A stretch of 64,000 nt of DNA from Actinernus sp. WN-2022 (Eukaryota; Cnidaria; Anthozoa; Actiniaria; Actinernidae). The notes beneath the pieces were generated by a model. That model did not search any database. It saw only the letters and a list, made by a program, of their open reading frames with translations, and was not told the origin of the DNA. Where the stretch lies: positions 106,317,006 through 106,381,005 of the forward strand of contig JAOWCC010000019.1 in the NCBI GenBank assembly GCA_030867875.1. The letters are read 5' to 3'. Shown here piece by piece: positions 41,807-54,220 of this stretch (its first letter is position 1; each line of letters starts with the position of its first letter). Made by a program: the position numbers and the translations under genes.

Positions 41807-44800
41807 CTGCAAAAGACATGTATGTAACCATGGTTACCTCTCATTATAAACCTTTAAGCCATGCATACATGTACAATGTAGCTCTAATTGGACCTACAGT
41901 TTGTTGTGGTTATCCAAGGAAACTACATGATCAGTACATGTAACTGTTCAAAGCTAAAAACTGAAGTGTTGTATTTTCACTACTGTGTTAGAAAGATACA
42001 TGCATTAAAATTGAAGAGTTTATTATATTTGAGTAATGTGTTAAAAAGATACATGTACATGTATTCAAATGAAGTGTTGTATTTGAGTACTGTGTGAAAA
42101 CATTGTATGTATTAAATTGTGAAGAATAAATACTTCTTCGATTTCAGAAGCGATAAAGTCTGGGTTCTCAATTCTCATGATTAGCCATGTAAATGGGAAG
42201 TGCTGTGCCAAAAACTATCAGTAACTGTGAACCCTAACCACAAATTAGCCCTAAAACCTTGTTTACCTGGAAACTTGTTTACTGACTGGTTAGGGTTCTT
42301 TTATGGTTCAGGGTAGAGTTTTAGTTTTTTTTTATTTAAACATATTTACTCTCTGCATTTGCTCCAAAAGCTAAAGGCTTATCGAGGGAGCTCATACAGA
42401 AAAAAATACCACAAGTATAAGGGCAGTTTCAGACACACAAAAGGAAACATAAAATTACAATTTAGATTATTAAATTAAAATAAGTGCATAACATTAAGTT
42501 TAGAAAACAAAAAGAGAAAAAAATATATACAAGTCAGACTGTAGCGATGGAAAATCGATTGGTATTTAAGATATAATTTTGAACTAACTCAAAGAATTTA
42601 GAATTTAAATTTAGTTTTTGTCCTTAATACCATTCAAAATATACAAAATTTTCTTTTTGTCGCTACTGTTTGACCAGATATTACCTAAGAGTTGTGCAGC
42701 AATATCGTTGGAGGTTGGAGCATTCCTGTATTTAGCCGCACATAACTTTAGGGTGCCATGCCATCTGTTTTCTTATGTAAATGGTTTTATATTCACCATC
42801 CTTATTGTCAAACAAAGGTGGTCGCTTATGAGAGGTATCAAATGTCATGTAACTGAGAAACAAACTAAATGCATTTTTACAAACAATTGTTTTACATATG
42901 TAAGAATCCATATTAACTAACCTTGCACATTCCTATATCTTAGTAACCAATGAAATATTCCCCACTGATACATGTATATCAACATCAACAACAATATCAA
43001 TGCCAAGAAGCGTCCAGTAGAGGAATAGAACCACACAATGCTCAATAGTATGCCGACACGGCACAGAGTATAAATCTTATCCAGCCAATCATTATTTGGG
43101 TTTTCTTCATCGTCATCATCCGCCATGCCACCCTGTGCATTCATACGTACTTCTTGGTTTGCAGCCTGTGCTTGTTGTTGTGGCTGTGGAGCAGGTGGCT
43201 GCGGTGGGACCATCTGTGGTTGGGGTTGGTATGGGAGGGGTGGGGCAAGGGGTGCTGCAGGAGTTCTGGGCACTCTACCCATGGGTACTTGAGGCCAGAT
43301 GTGCATTTGAGGCATGGCCCTTGAAAGCAAATAGTAGTATAATCAAAGTTTTCCTCATACCCTGTGATTACAAATTTAAAAGTTGAACAACATTTATCTG
43401 GGTACAATGTTTAGACTGTCAATAGTCTTGCCAGAAAATTACTCCAAATTTTTTTTTTTCAATAATAATAACAACAACATTTCTACAAGAAAAACTCCCT
43501 CACTTACTGTGATTTTCAGGGAGGTCCTGCATAACTAAAAGTAATAATGAAGACTAAAAGGTTATAAAAGGTTAAGAACTAGAGCTAAAATGCTAAGAAT
43601 ACTAATGTTAGACAATAGTGCTATTACTTTAATAAACTTTTAAAAACAATCAAATTCTCAGCGATCTTCGAATCGAGGTCTAATGCATTCCAGTCTTCGA
43701 TTGCTTGGAACACAAAGCGCTGCTTTCCCCAATTTGTGCGGATGTGTGGGAGATGTAAATCTCCACTGCGGCGTGTATTGTAATTATGGTATGCATTATT
43801 CTTTTTCAGATTAAAGTTAAAATTAATAAAGTTATTCAAACACTTAAAAATAGCTATACAGCGATGGTTGTGACGGCGACGACTTAATGTCAACAACTTA
43901 ATAACACTTGACTCTTGACTTCACTACCATTTTTGACTTGCTTCAATTTGATCAATCAAATATTTTAAAATTAAGAATGTACAAAATAATAAATTAAGAT
44001 TAATGTCACTCTTCGCTCAGTGATATACCAGCGTGATTTGGATACATAAACAAAAGACAACACTGCTTGTGGCGGTAAATGAGGGAGACATGCCCAGCCG
44101 ATAGCGTGATAAGGCTGGCGTGACGACTTTTTGCGCTCTAGCTGTTACATAACACTGTAACCATTACCTTGGCCTTTTAATCGGACAAGGGTATTGGTAG
44201 GTCAGCAAATGCAACAAATGCACTGCAAGCTCGCAGTGACCGCTCAATAAAATGCCACATAAAGCAACCCCTATATGCTTGGGGAAGTCGCCAGACATAC
44301 TTAACCGCTAACTGAAGGGATGATGACCCCAGTTTATTACTACATGTACATGTATAACTCATCTAGCAACTACATGCAAGTACTATTACTTTGTCATAAG
44401 CAAATACTGAAGACTACAATATCAAGGGAGGGTGGGTGGGCAAAAATTTGTTAACATTGTGTACTGCTTTTGGCCAACTCCCCTGAAGCTTTATGTACCC
44501 AGACAAGTTCCTGTCATGTGACTTTGCTAACCAATGCTACAGTCTGTATTATATTGATAGTAGATGCCACAAGCCTGGAATGGAGACATGAATGCTCCAT
44601 TCAGTTACTGAATACGAAAATGCCCAATCACATGTACCCTTAGAAATTGCTAGCCGAGCAACAGACAAAGTGGACTTTGGAGCACTGAGGTAAACACCCG
44701 ACGGCAGACTAAACGTACCAACGTGACCCGAGGCCTTACGGTTCCATTAACTAAAATTAATGGCCTAGATAGGGTCATTAATTTGACAATATAATAATGT

Positions 44801-47800
44801 GGAACATTTTACAAGTCTTTCAATAAAAATGCATTGGTTTGATACACTAGTATCTATGCTATTCTACTGTATATCTATAGATAAGGATAACCTACATGTT
44901 AGGAGGCATGTACATGAATGGTGGTAGTATCCGTCCTGCTGCCATCTGCTGGTGGTACATCTGCTGCATCTGCTGCATCCACTGTTGATGATTCACAAAC
45001 CCAGGTGCCGTTTGTTGGTATCCTTGTACTTGAAATGGACTCTGGCCATTCATGTTCCACATTTGTTGACTATGAACATAATAGATATACAAAAAGTCAT
45101 GTAATTACAAATGGCATGTTTCTGTAAGTGGAGTGTATGGGTAAAACTAACTAAGTTCTGGTATGGTTTAATAGCCCACGTTCAATATATGCTTTACATG
45201 TCACACACCAAGGTTTCAGTACGAGGCTCCAGGTAAATTATTTTTTTCTATTATCTGAGAAAATAATAAATTTTATTTACCCTAAAGCCTCATATTACTG
45301 AAACCTTTGTGTAAACTCTCAACCCAACTTCAGGATTCTCCCAAACTTCCCCTCACATTTGCACCAGCAGCTATGTAAACAAGGAAAATGTGTTCTTATT
45401 CTTAAATGGTGTATATTACTTATTACCATTTTCAATGAAGTTTCAAGTTGGGCATCAAAGCCAATCAAATGGGAAGTCTGCTCTCATGCAAAACTTTCAA
45501 AGGCATATACTGATTTGACTGATGGTCGGCTAAATGCAATTTTCCAAACAAGACTTGGAACTGTCACAGTCCCACTTCAATGAAAACGGCTTTTTGCATA
45601 CAAGACTGAGATTGCTACAATGGCATATGACTGGTACTGTTTGTACTGTGAGCTACATGTACAGCATCCAGTGAGTGAGCATGAAGTTTGAGCTTTCTAG
45701 TAAAATCATCCTGAAACCCTTGTACACATAACATATTAGTCATCACGTGCAGCATTCTAATTAAACAAGAACTTACTAATACATGTTGTATGGAGACTGC
45801 ATTGGTGTGTTGGGTCCTCTGTGCCTCAGACCATTGGCAGTTGTTTGGGAAGGTATTGATTGTGGGAGTGTTGGTGTTAATGGTGTTTGTTCACTGGTCC
45901 TGCTCGTACTCAAGTTATCACTTGATACAGTTGGCTTTGCTACAGTTGGCTCTGCCTATAAACACAGACACACGTTATAGTAAGCAGGGCTTCCAATACA
46001 GTTTGGTGAAAATAGGTGTCTGTATTTGCTTTACATGTATTTCAATAGCCTAATCACCAGATAAAGTAGGCAGCAGCAAGAGAACAAACTGTAGGCTCGG
46101 TTTCCAGCCATGGGGGTTTCAGTGAGCCCGCAATCCTCTCCCCACTCACGGCTGGGCGCACGAGCCGAGGCATTGTTGGTTTAAGCCAATCACAAATTTG
46201 CCACCGAAATCCTGTCACAGAATGTATTTGCATAATTTACATTTTAAACTTTTGAAAGCCGGACCGAAGGCTTTGGATTGCTGTTCCAAAATGTGTTTAA
46301 ATTTGCTCTGAATAATAATATTAATGGAGAAATACCAAAATGAAGTTTTTAACCGGAAGTAAAAGGTTCTGTTTGATTGACAGCAGATCAATTAACACAT
46401 GACAAGTGCTCACTCGCCCGTATCGAAAGTGTGGGGAAAGCTAGCACATAACTTCATTTCATATACCAATGTTACGTTTATTGAGAAAAGTTTTTCCACA
46501 CACGATTCCGTAATTCCATCGTACCGGTTGTTGGCCGTATGTCTTCCAAAAAACAAGCAGGATGCCCTTAGCTTGGAAAACAAAGAACAAAGAAAAGCAA
46601 AACAAGGCCAAACAATACATACGACTACAAGCCAAATAGAAGTCCTCGCAAAACCTGACAAGAGTTCGTATTTTCACTTTCAGACGGAGTGCCAAGTGGT
46701 CCACATCTGAACATAAAGAAGAATTGAGAGAATAATTGTTTCCAAGAAACCTTTTTGTAAACAAGCCGGCTATAGATGGGGCGCGTACCTATGATCGAAA
46801 ATCAACCTTGGCGGGAAGTCTCTTCCTTGTGGAAGAGGTTGTTTCTGATTGGAGAATGGGTGTCGAGTCAGGAAAGCCGCTCTAAGTAGGTGTGATATGT
46901 TTGCTTAACTTCTAATGCCGATTTCTGGGCTTCAATTTTTCAGTGTTTCTGCAGTCTTCAAGTGAATTGATTGCATATAAGAATTTACTGGAATTTTTTG
47001 AAATTTCGTCCAGTGATTCTATGATAACTACTCTCCAAAAGCGTGTGTGCTTTTTTCCGATTTGTTTTTAGTTTTTAAAGATATCGGTCCAAGCGTGATG
47101 GCTTGGCAAGAATAATCAATGACTCGACTTTCAGCTGCAATAATTTTGCATAGAAAATAGATATCAAGAATCGCACACACGCTTTTGGAGATCAATGACC
47201 AGGTAAAAAAAAAACCTGCACTGGTAATTCGCATTTATAAACATCATCAACATCAGGTTAAAGTGACTGTAGTTTTAAATCTAGAGTAATTCCATAGAAA
47301 ATAACCCTTTACTGGCATTCTTTAGTTATTAACCTTTCCATTGATATATAGGTTCCCACAATTTGTTCACCAAGCGCCCGCGTAAACACATTTTTGCGCG
47401 AATCACTTTTGAAGGTATCCAGTAACCTTAAATGTAGTATTGGGTGAAGGCACTTTGTCAGTAAACGCACTGGCTCTGAAAAGTCACTTGGGAAACCGTC
47501 ACTTGTACCAGGCAAGCTCAAAGGTCGCAAATCCCGTAATGTTCAGTCATTTCTCATTTAACTTTGCCTGTGTAAGACCATAGTCCGGCTATTCTTACTT
47601 CAAAGAAAATTAGTGCAGCCTTTATCGGAGAAAAGATGGATGATGCCATATTAAAAGAGCTAGAAGAGAGGAAATCATGTCTGATGCAGGCCACATTTAT
47701 GCATTTAACTCTGCAAACACAATTCACTTGAAAATCGTTGCATCAAACAAGTTTTACACTTCTTCTTTTGAGTCCTATGTACTAAGTTTGTACAATGTAT

Positions 47801-50800
47801 CCAAGACATACTCTACACAAATACTGAGCGGGAATACTCAACTCTAGCTCAGAATAGTTGTGAGATAATATCGGAACTTTGTCCCCATAAATTTCGGCTT
47901 TTAATTTCTGTCAGTGAGTGTCTTGATTGGCACTTAAGGTCTCGATAAAGGTTCAAAATGGAAAAGTTTACAAAATGCGTTTTTTCGCAAATTCTAAATC
48001 TAAAAGCCCTAATCTAGCATCACAAAAAAACTCAAACTCAAAGAAATTATTTAAAGCCTTGAAAATGTGACTTTCTGATTTCCAGCTAAAAAAGGCGCGA
48101 AAAATGATTGACAGCTGCTGTCATTCACCGGGCATGTTATTTCATTCTTGCTATCCTGTGATTTTCTGTGCTACTTTTCATTCGTAAAGATTTCCTACGT
48201 TTATAATGCAATGCCCAAAAGTGTAAAAGTAGATATTTCTTGGTGCCGTATTCAAAAAAGGAGATAGAAAAAACACAACACAATTTAGTTTGTAATAATT
48301 TAGTTTGTGAGTAAATTTGGAAGCGGGTGTAAAGTTCAAATTAGGATAAAGAATGGCTGGAGGGATTATACTCAAGTTCCAAGAAATTAGAATCATTGAA
48401 GACTGAAAGTCCACAAAGAATGAAGCAATAAAGTTTTGTTATCTTCAATCGGCTAAAAATTTAAAGAGAATTCAATGCAGGAAGCTAAGGTTTGCCGGTT
48501 TGTTTCAGCGCGATGAATTTTTTTAGAATCACAAACAGTCTACTGTGTACAATGGTGTGGATCGAGCTGCGCTTCAGTGGTTTTCCCTGCATGATATTAA
48601 TTGTTTGCTTACTGTGGTGCCATTTTTCTGTACTCCTAAAAGAGTGTTTCTTCTTGAAATTAAGCTGGAATCGACACAATAGCTAACTAGTTTCTGTAGA
48701 AGTATCGAGCATCGGTGAACTATATAGCTTTCTCTGTTCTGCGGCTCGTCTGACTGAACTTTGTAATCGGCCGAGACTGAACACAATATGAATCGCTCTG
48801 ATTGCCTAATGTTAATGAGATTACCCTTGGAGGCGGCACTTCTTAGTCAACCGTGAAATGAATTGAAAACCTTTATCAGGCTGTTTCTCGGCTCTTTTTT
48901 TTCGGCCAAAAACAGAACTTTGTTGAAGTCCAGCCTTTTAGCGTTTTGTCCAAGTTTCCTAAATTTTTCACGAGTCGTAGAAAACAGCTGTTTCTCAAAT
49001 ACTGTGTCGGGTAATTTTGAAAGATTTTTTCTTTCAGGTTTTAAGACCTAGTTTGCAAACCTTGAACAGCTATTTGTACCTGGCTATCACTGGAAAATCG
49101 CTAAACAGCCAATTAGAATGTGTGCTTTTACCGAAGTACAATGAAGCTCTTGCCATATAATAAATGTAGATAAAGGATCTCACATGGTCATGCAGAGATA
49201 CATTTTTTATCTTTGAGTGGTGAATGTTGTAATACACAAGTTAACTCAGCAAATGACTGTATTACTTAACAACAAATTCACCACAAGAAGATAAAACCAT
49301 ATATCCAAGCTGCCAAGTACTGTAAGATTCTGTTTATCATTCACCAAGGTAGAAATTACCAGTTATGTGCAACATATGTGATGTCACAGATCTATGTGTA
49401 ATAACTTTATATCACTTTTATTACAATGTATTTGTTTTAACATTATGCTGAAAGTCTTCAGAATTATTTTACTACAAGAAGGTACTGTATGCATATGAAT
49501 ATTTGTACTCCACTACCAAAAATTGAAACACCCAAGTGATTTCTAGAACTGATTATATTTCATGGTAAAGACCTACCATTGATGATGTTGATGGGCTTGG
49601 CTCAGAGGTTATATCCCCTACACCTGGTGGGCACACTAGATGGACTGTATGTAGCATACCATCCCAGGGCTGGGTAATAGCAAATAAAAAATAGGATTAG
49701 CAATCACAACTGTACATTGAAAAGCTTTGAATTCATAGTTCAGCTACATATGGAGCCCTGTAAGGGCTATCCACAAACACAAATCTTATGAAAGAATATC
49801 GCTTATCCATGAGTGAATACGGTACTGATATTTCATTGATAATAATTATATAGGAAAATCACATGCCTGACTCAGTAATTCCACGTTAAATTGCACGAGA
49901 AAACCGATATCGCCCGAGTCGCTTCGACAAGGGCAATATCGGTTTTTAGAGTGCAATTTAACGTGGAATTACTGAGTCAGGCATGTGATTTTCCTTGAAT
50001 CGCATAGTCCGATGAATTACTTGAAGATTTAGTACTTTTGTTGATATTTTGCTAAGATATGAATAGCGCGCATAGTCTACAGTGGTGATTCCACTCTGAT
50101 TCACCACTCCGTCTCAGCCAATCAGCGTCTGATTTCGCAAATGCACCGTGCGATTCAGCTTTGGCTATGCGATTCTATATTTAATTATGCTACAATACAA
50201 TTGCCAATGAGTCAGCTAAGTATGGCGATATGCAGAAAACTGCAAAGTGTAATGTAAGTAATGTCAGATTTGCTGAAGCCAATCAGAATTTGAATTATTT
50301 TATGATGTCACAAGAGTTTCATATGGTGACCTCAAAGTGGAGATTTCTTTGAGAGAAGGAAGGAAGAAGTGTTATCTGCATAATTTCTTGAAAGAGGTTA
50401 ATATTTTTTTTCATTTTTGTGATGCTGGCAACTGTACATACTTGTGTAGAGTGGAGTTTAAGTACACCATCGAACTAATATGTTCAAAATATAGAATCTT
50501 ATGACGTATTTGGTTAAACAGTACGCAAAGATACTTCCGTAAGATGCCAACTCCTTCCCCTTCACATATTTATGGAAATATACGCAGGAATCACCTTACA
50601 CTTTAGTTACACGTAGTTACAGTATCACATTCTTGAAAAGAATGAAAAAATACTTGTGTTTCGGCGTTACATAACATTTTAGCGAAGTGAAACTATAACA
50701 AGTAACGCATTAACAAAGTTTGATACGTTTTTCAATAATTTACGTGTAGTTACTTGTCACAGATTTTAAAGTATAAACATGCACGAGGACCGGTTAATGC

Positions 50801-51512
50801 TCGGGCAATTAATGATGTTCACAGCCATCCTGAAGCTGTTAGAATAATAAAAATGCATTCAACTAGAAATATTAAACTTCGAGTCGTCTTTAACAGTCAA
50901 TAAAAGACAATAGCTATAAAATTGTCACTTGTCTCAGCTGTATAAAGATTTGAGCTTGAAAAAAGCGAGAGAAACCTACTAGATATAAATGATACAAATG
51001 TGGATACAAATGTACCACAAACCAAATCGATTCCTTTTCGAAAGGGCTACAATGTCGAATAAATGACCCCATCCGATGAAATGCTTCGACGCTGAAAAGA
51101 ATGATTGTTTGTGCAATTGATGTAGCCTTTTATTGTAGGGACTGACTCGCTTTTCCTTGAAGAAATCAGGTTGACCAAACGTACCTCCCGTAGAAAGTCC
51201 TTCACAACCTGATGGTCGAGTAGCAATTGCCCTGAGTAAATTAACCGCTGCTGTTTGCTTTCCTAAAAGAAAAAGAAAACACCAGATAAGATAACGAAGT
51301 TGAAGTAAGCTTAACAGGAAGTGTCTTCGAGAATTAGAACGGACAGAAACTGTACAAAAACTCACAGGCCGACTTGGGTAAACGTTTGATAGGTGTTTCT
51401 TTATCTTCGCCACAGTCCAGTCTAATGCACAGCTGATTTGTAGGTCGTCTACCATTCTGTTCGGGGTTTTAACGACGAAAGTAATGGGAGAACTCAACTG
51501 CAAGCCTTCCAT
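40214..51512 (-). CDS. HERPUD: HERPUD1/2 homologue: ER-membrane ubiquitin-like protein, 8 exons
   Basis: Known role of the family: HERP sits in the ER membrane, its N-terminal ubiquitin-like domain faces the cytosol, and it helps assemble the HRD1 complex for ER-associated degradation; it is induced by the unfolded protein response. Coding exons (minus strand): 51366-51512, 51185-51262, 49577-49669, 45777-45955, 44896-45069, 42922-43319, 41757-41806, 40214-40408. All have GT-AG borders and consistent phase and give 437 aa, close to vertebrate HERPUD proteins (about 390-405). Hallmarks: a UBL domain from exons 1-3, a Gln/Met-rich middle, and NDWLDKIYTLCRVGILLSIV followed by WFYSSTGRFLALILLLMLIY, giving two membrane segments in exon 6. 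The tail ends STFFTSLIPQQNDVIPAN. HERPUD1 versus 2 is not decided. Confidence 0.93.
42922..45955 (-). CDS. HERPUD: HERPUD exons 4-6 (linker and membrane hairpin)
   Basis: Exon 45777-45955 encodes a Ser/Thr-rich linker. Exon 44896-45069 encodes a Gln/Met-rich stretch (WMQQMQQMYHQQM). Exon 42922-43319 encodes a Pro-rich block, an acidic DDDDEE patch, and two hydrophobic segments that place the protein in the ER membrane. Phases are 0/2, 2/2 and 2/1, consistent with the flanks. Confidence 0.9.
43624..43896 (-). pseudogene. LINE reverse transcriptase C-terminal remnant
   Basis: The 90-residue frame (RCIAIFKCLNNFINFNFNL ... YNTRRSGDLHLPHIRTNWGK) matches the C-terminal tail also present in the LINE fragment at 59.9-60.2 kb. 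It lies in a HERPUD intron with no upstream RT core. It is a decayed insertion. Confidence 0.75.
45956..49576. other. HERPUD intron 3, no gene recognised apart from a MITE
   Basis: This 3.6-kb intron holds only short frames without family resemblance. A 159-bp TIR element at 47032-47191 is listed separately. Confidence 0.5.
47032..47191. mobile_element. MITE with perfect 19-bp TIR
   Basis: TCTCCAAAAGCGTGTGTGC at the left (47032-47050) pairs perfectly with its inverse at 47173-47191. There is no ORF. It is intronic in HERPUD. Confidence 0.75.
49577..49669 (-). CDS. HERPUD: HERPUD exon 3 (end of UBL)
   Basis: 31 codons, PWDGMLHTVHLVCPPGVGDI and on to SSM. HTVHLVC closes the ubiquitin-like fold. 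Acceptor ttacccag, donor GTAGGT. Confidence 0.9.
49853..49994. mobile_element. Hairpin MITE, about 62-bp arms
   Basis: GGAAAATCACATGCCTGACT starts the left arm, and the exact inverse ends the right arm at 49994. The arms differ only near the loop. It lies in the HERPUD intron between 49669 and 51185. Confidence 0.8.
51185..51262 (-). CDS. HERPUD: HERPUD exon 2 (UBL middle)
   Basis: 26 codons, ESKQQRLIYSGQLLLDHQVV ending FLRE. RLIYSGQLL is the ubiquitin-fold signature. The acceptor is cttttag and the donor GTACGT. Confidence 0.92.
51366..51512 (-). CDS. HERPUD: HERPUD exon 1 (UBL N-terminus)
   Basis: The ATG at 51512 encodes 49 residues, including SPITFVVKTPNRMVDDLQIS and WTVAKIKKHLSNVYPSRP, the first strands and helix of the ubiquitin-like fold. 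The donor is GTGAGT. Conservation with vertebrate HERPUD fixes this start. Confidence 0.93.
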
Positions 51513-51554
51513 CTTGTCTAGTTGTTAATGTTGTAATGTGAACACCACTCAAGT

Positions 51555-51585
51555 CACGTGACTCATCGTGGCGAGTCCTGGTTGG
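51555..51585 (-). promoter_or_regulatory. ERSE-like element, E-box and AP-1-like site upstream of HERPUD
   Basis: On the minus strand, CCAAC-N9-CCACG occupies 51585-51567; the ERSE consensus is CCAAT-N9-CCACG, so spacing is exact with one mismatch. TGACTCA (51559-51565, plus strand) and CACGTG (51555-51560) lie between it and the ATG at 51512. Vertebrate HERPUD1 is driven by ERSE-type sites. Confidence 0.6.
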
Positions 51586-52229
51586 CTGGTCCCGTCAGGC
51601 TGTGCGGCCCCTCTCAATTCTCATTGCGTCACAAACAACTAACTGTATTTTTTGCGAGGGCTCGATGAGCACTTCGAAATTTTGACAGACCATTCGTTAT
51701 TAAACCCTAATAGTGCATACAAAGTCAAACAAGAAAAACGAAAGACATACTGAAGAAGAGGGAGACTGGGGATATACGCGTTAGATATAGGGAATAGGGG
51801 ATCCTTGCATGGGCTCGGAACCTGGAATAGTACTGGCTATCCAAACAATGCCTACCCTGATACAATACAAACCCTAACCCTAAGACAATGGAATTCTTTG
51901 TCAGTGCAGTCCAAATGGGGTCCAATAAAATGCAAGGTTTTGAGAGTGAAGGCCTACTGCCTTGCATTAGGGACTATGGCATAAGAGACTATGGAATAAA
52001 GTATTTCCAAAATATCGGACGGCTGTATACAGGCTAAAAATGGAGAAATAAACCGTAAACTAAGTATAACTCGTAACCATAATTCTAACCATAAAAATCA
52101 ACCGTGAGTTGAGTGTAAAACAGTTAATTTAGTGGGGAGTGAAAGCAGGCGCCCAGCAGCTGTAAGCTGTACTCAGCCTGCTATAACAAATAAAATATTT
52201 ATTTATTTCAGTCTGGGAATACCCTAATG
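51586..52229. other. Intergenic DNA, nothing recognised
   Basis: Only short frames. A CCCTAACCCTAA word at about 51887 is too short to be telomeric. Confidence 0.5.
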
Positions 52230-52345
52230 CCCTAAGTTCAGCACACATACACCGTTCCATAACTTTAGAAAAGAGATTGGTCTGTAGTTCTCCATATGAT
52301 CTTTTTCGCCTTTCTTAAAGACTGCGATTCGTCAGTCCTTATTCA
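52230..52345 (-). pseudogene. LINE reverse transcriptase fragment (VFKKGEKD...NYRPIS)
   Basis: On the minus strand, VFKKGEKDHMENYRPISFL matches the conserved N-terminal RT motif of LINEs (FKKG-x-K-x-x-NYRPISLL). It is cut by a stop upstream and a deletion downstream. Confidence 0.7.
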
Positions 52346-52804
52346 GAAACATCAGAATACTGAAAGAAATGTTTTGTATGGCAAGCTGGTGATCGGTCAG
52401 AATCCTCCAATCCGGAGCTTCTTTGGTTGGATAGAACGGCGCGTGCGGAACTGGTATGGTTAGGGCTGTACAAAAGATGCTCGGCAACTTTTGAGCAACT
52501 TTTTCAAATTCGAGCAACTTTTTCGATTCTGAGCATCTTTTCAAATCCGGGCAACATTTTTAAAATTTCGAGCAACTTCTTCTGTTTTCGAGCAGCTTTT
52601 TCCTTTTTTTAATGAAATAGGCAACGATTCCCGGAAACAAGATCAGTTCAAGGCAATGCAGCGTGTTTTCGATGATCGGTTACCCTGTGGTGCTGTTGAG
52701 ATGGTCAGCGGCAGTAAGTTTGGTGACTGCTAAATGCTTTGGTTAGTCCGCCATGTTTTTTCCGCCTTCTCTAGATTAGAATAACATGCAGTAAGTTTGT
52801 TAAC

Positions 52805-53510
52805 ATGGAAGAGCAAGAAGAAACCCCAATGGATTTGGCTGTAGCGGCTGGTGCAAAACTATCTGTCCCGGAAAGAGCAACTATATCAAGGGAAAGAAAA
52901 GTTCCGATCAAGAGCTCTGTCAGTACGAAGAATGTTCGAGGCAAGGCACTGGCAGCCCGGGGGGGGGGGACTCCCCATAAAAATAGACGGGGGTGCTCGA
53001 CGTGAGAAATGAAATCCACCCCTAAAAGATGGCAATATGGGCGTGGCTCACAAAAAAATTACCCCTAAAAGATAGCACTCCAAAAGACAAATTTGTGCAA
53101 ACTAAAGGAAATAAGAGACAAAGCTCTGCCCCATAACCTCGTCTTTAATATTCGGATGGATCAAACTCTATATCGAAGCCGTAAATACCGATTCAACTTG
53201 TGGGGTCTCCTGCTCGAGGATCCAGCGCTATTTTTTCTCGGCCACAAAAACTTTGGGTCTCGGAGACCCCTAAAAGATAGCAGACCTTTGGAAGACCCCT
53301 AAGAGATAGCACTGCTAACGATTTTAACCCCTAAAAGATAGGTCGAGCACCCCCGTCTATTTTTATGGGGAGTCCCCCCCCCGGGACTGGCAGACCCTCA
53401 AGTCACGGCATGGGGGAGAATAAAGGAGTTCAAAGATGAGTACCTTGCTGTATCCAAAGGAAATTTATGGTGCGAGGCTTGTAAAGAGACTCTTTCTTTT
53501 GTACAGCCCT
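52805..53510 (+). pseudogene. Zinc-finger (BED/CGGBP1-like) ORF inside the hAT element, split by a MITE
   Basis: A frame from the ATG at 52805 runs into the MITE at 52956. On the other side (from 53394) the same frame resumes once the MITE and one 8-bp duplication are discounted. It continues through RIKEFKDEYLAVSK and LWCEACKETLS and stops inside the right TIR (TAG at 53509-53511). The LxCxxC pattern resembles the N-terminal DNA-binding part of hAT transposases and CGGBP1-type proteins. It is likely a remnant transposase N-terminus or a captured domain. It is not functional as it stands. Confidence 0.65.
52956..53385. mobile_element. G-rich-ended MITE, copy 1, with 8-bp TSD
   Basis: It starts CCCGGGGGG and ends CCCCCCGGG, with long inverted ends including ATAGACGGGGGTGCTCGAC. 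ACTGGCAG flanks it at 52948-52955 and 53386-53393. The interior repeats CCCCTAAAAGATAGCA-like words. There is no ORF. Confidence 0.9.
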
Positions 53511-53519
53511 AGGTATGGT

Positions 53520-54220
53520 CTCGTTCTCGGCTTCCACTAGGTCCCAAAAATGTGTCCGCATATAATAATCAACCAGTGTCCTTTTATTCAAATCGTCGAA
53601 ACTGACCACAGGCTTCCCAGACTCGACGTATATTTCCCGCTTATTAGTCTGTTGGGTTACCTGTGGTTTATCGATTAGTTTCAGTAACGATCTCAGAAGA
53701 GTTTAAATAATTGCTTCGTGTGAATTCTCTTTTCCGATTTCGTCGAAATGAATCTTCAATAATAAAAGACTGATACTTAATGAAGTTGTGTGAGTGGTTT
53801 TTTGGCGATTTGGGACCTTCTAAAGCAGTTTATTGGGATTCGAAATTTTGACCGTTGGCCGAGGCTCTAAGAAAATTTACAAGGTAGGCAACTCGACCTC
53901 GCCAAAGCACACACTTACCTCAAAGATCACCCAAAAATCGGCACTTTTCTTCCTCGCTCGCTATTCAGCTTTCGGCACAGGAGGAAATAGTTATCAAGCA
54001 ACATCTGACCAGAGATTTAGGAAAATCCATCAAATTTATCATCGCCAAACGGCCTCCTCGAGACCCAAAAAGCGCGACCTTCCAATGATCTGTAAGAACC
54101 AGAATGACCAAAGCGGTCCAAAATTTTCCCGACCCTACCCAAAACGATGCAAATCGCCTTTTTTCATGGGGGACCCCCAAGCGTGAAATTATACGAAACT
54201 GGCATAGAAAAATAATAATT
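53520..54220. other. Intergenic DNA, nothing recognised
   Basis: There is one unremarkable 117-codon frame (53833-54186) with no family resemblance. Confidence 0.45.

Larger units (their letters stand above)
52461..53511. mobile_element. hAT non-autonomous element with 17-bp TIRs and 8-bp TSD
   Basis: TAGGGCTGTACAAAAGA (52461-52477) and its perfect inverse (53495-53511) are flanked by GGTATGGT at 52453-52460 and 53512-53519. Six to seven subterminal GAGCAACTTTTTC-like words (52482-52605) look like transposase binding sites. It carries a zinc-finger ORF, which a G-rich MITE interrupts. Confidence 0.9.

Noticed and set aside
42236..42310. Telomere-like CCCTAA/TTAGGG words
   Set aside because: Isolated words, not a tandem array.
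46399..46710. 103-codon frame inside HERPUD intron
   Set aside because: No family resemblance or exon context was seen.
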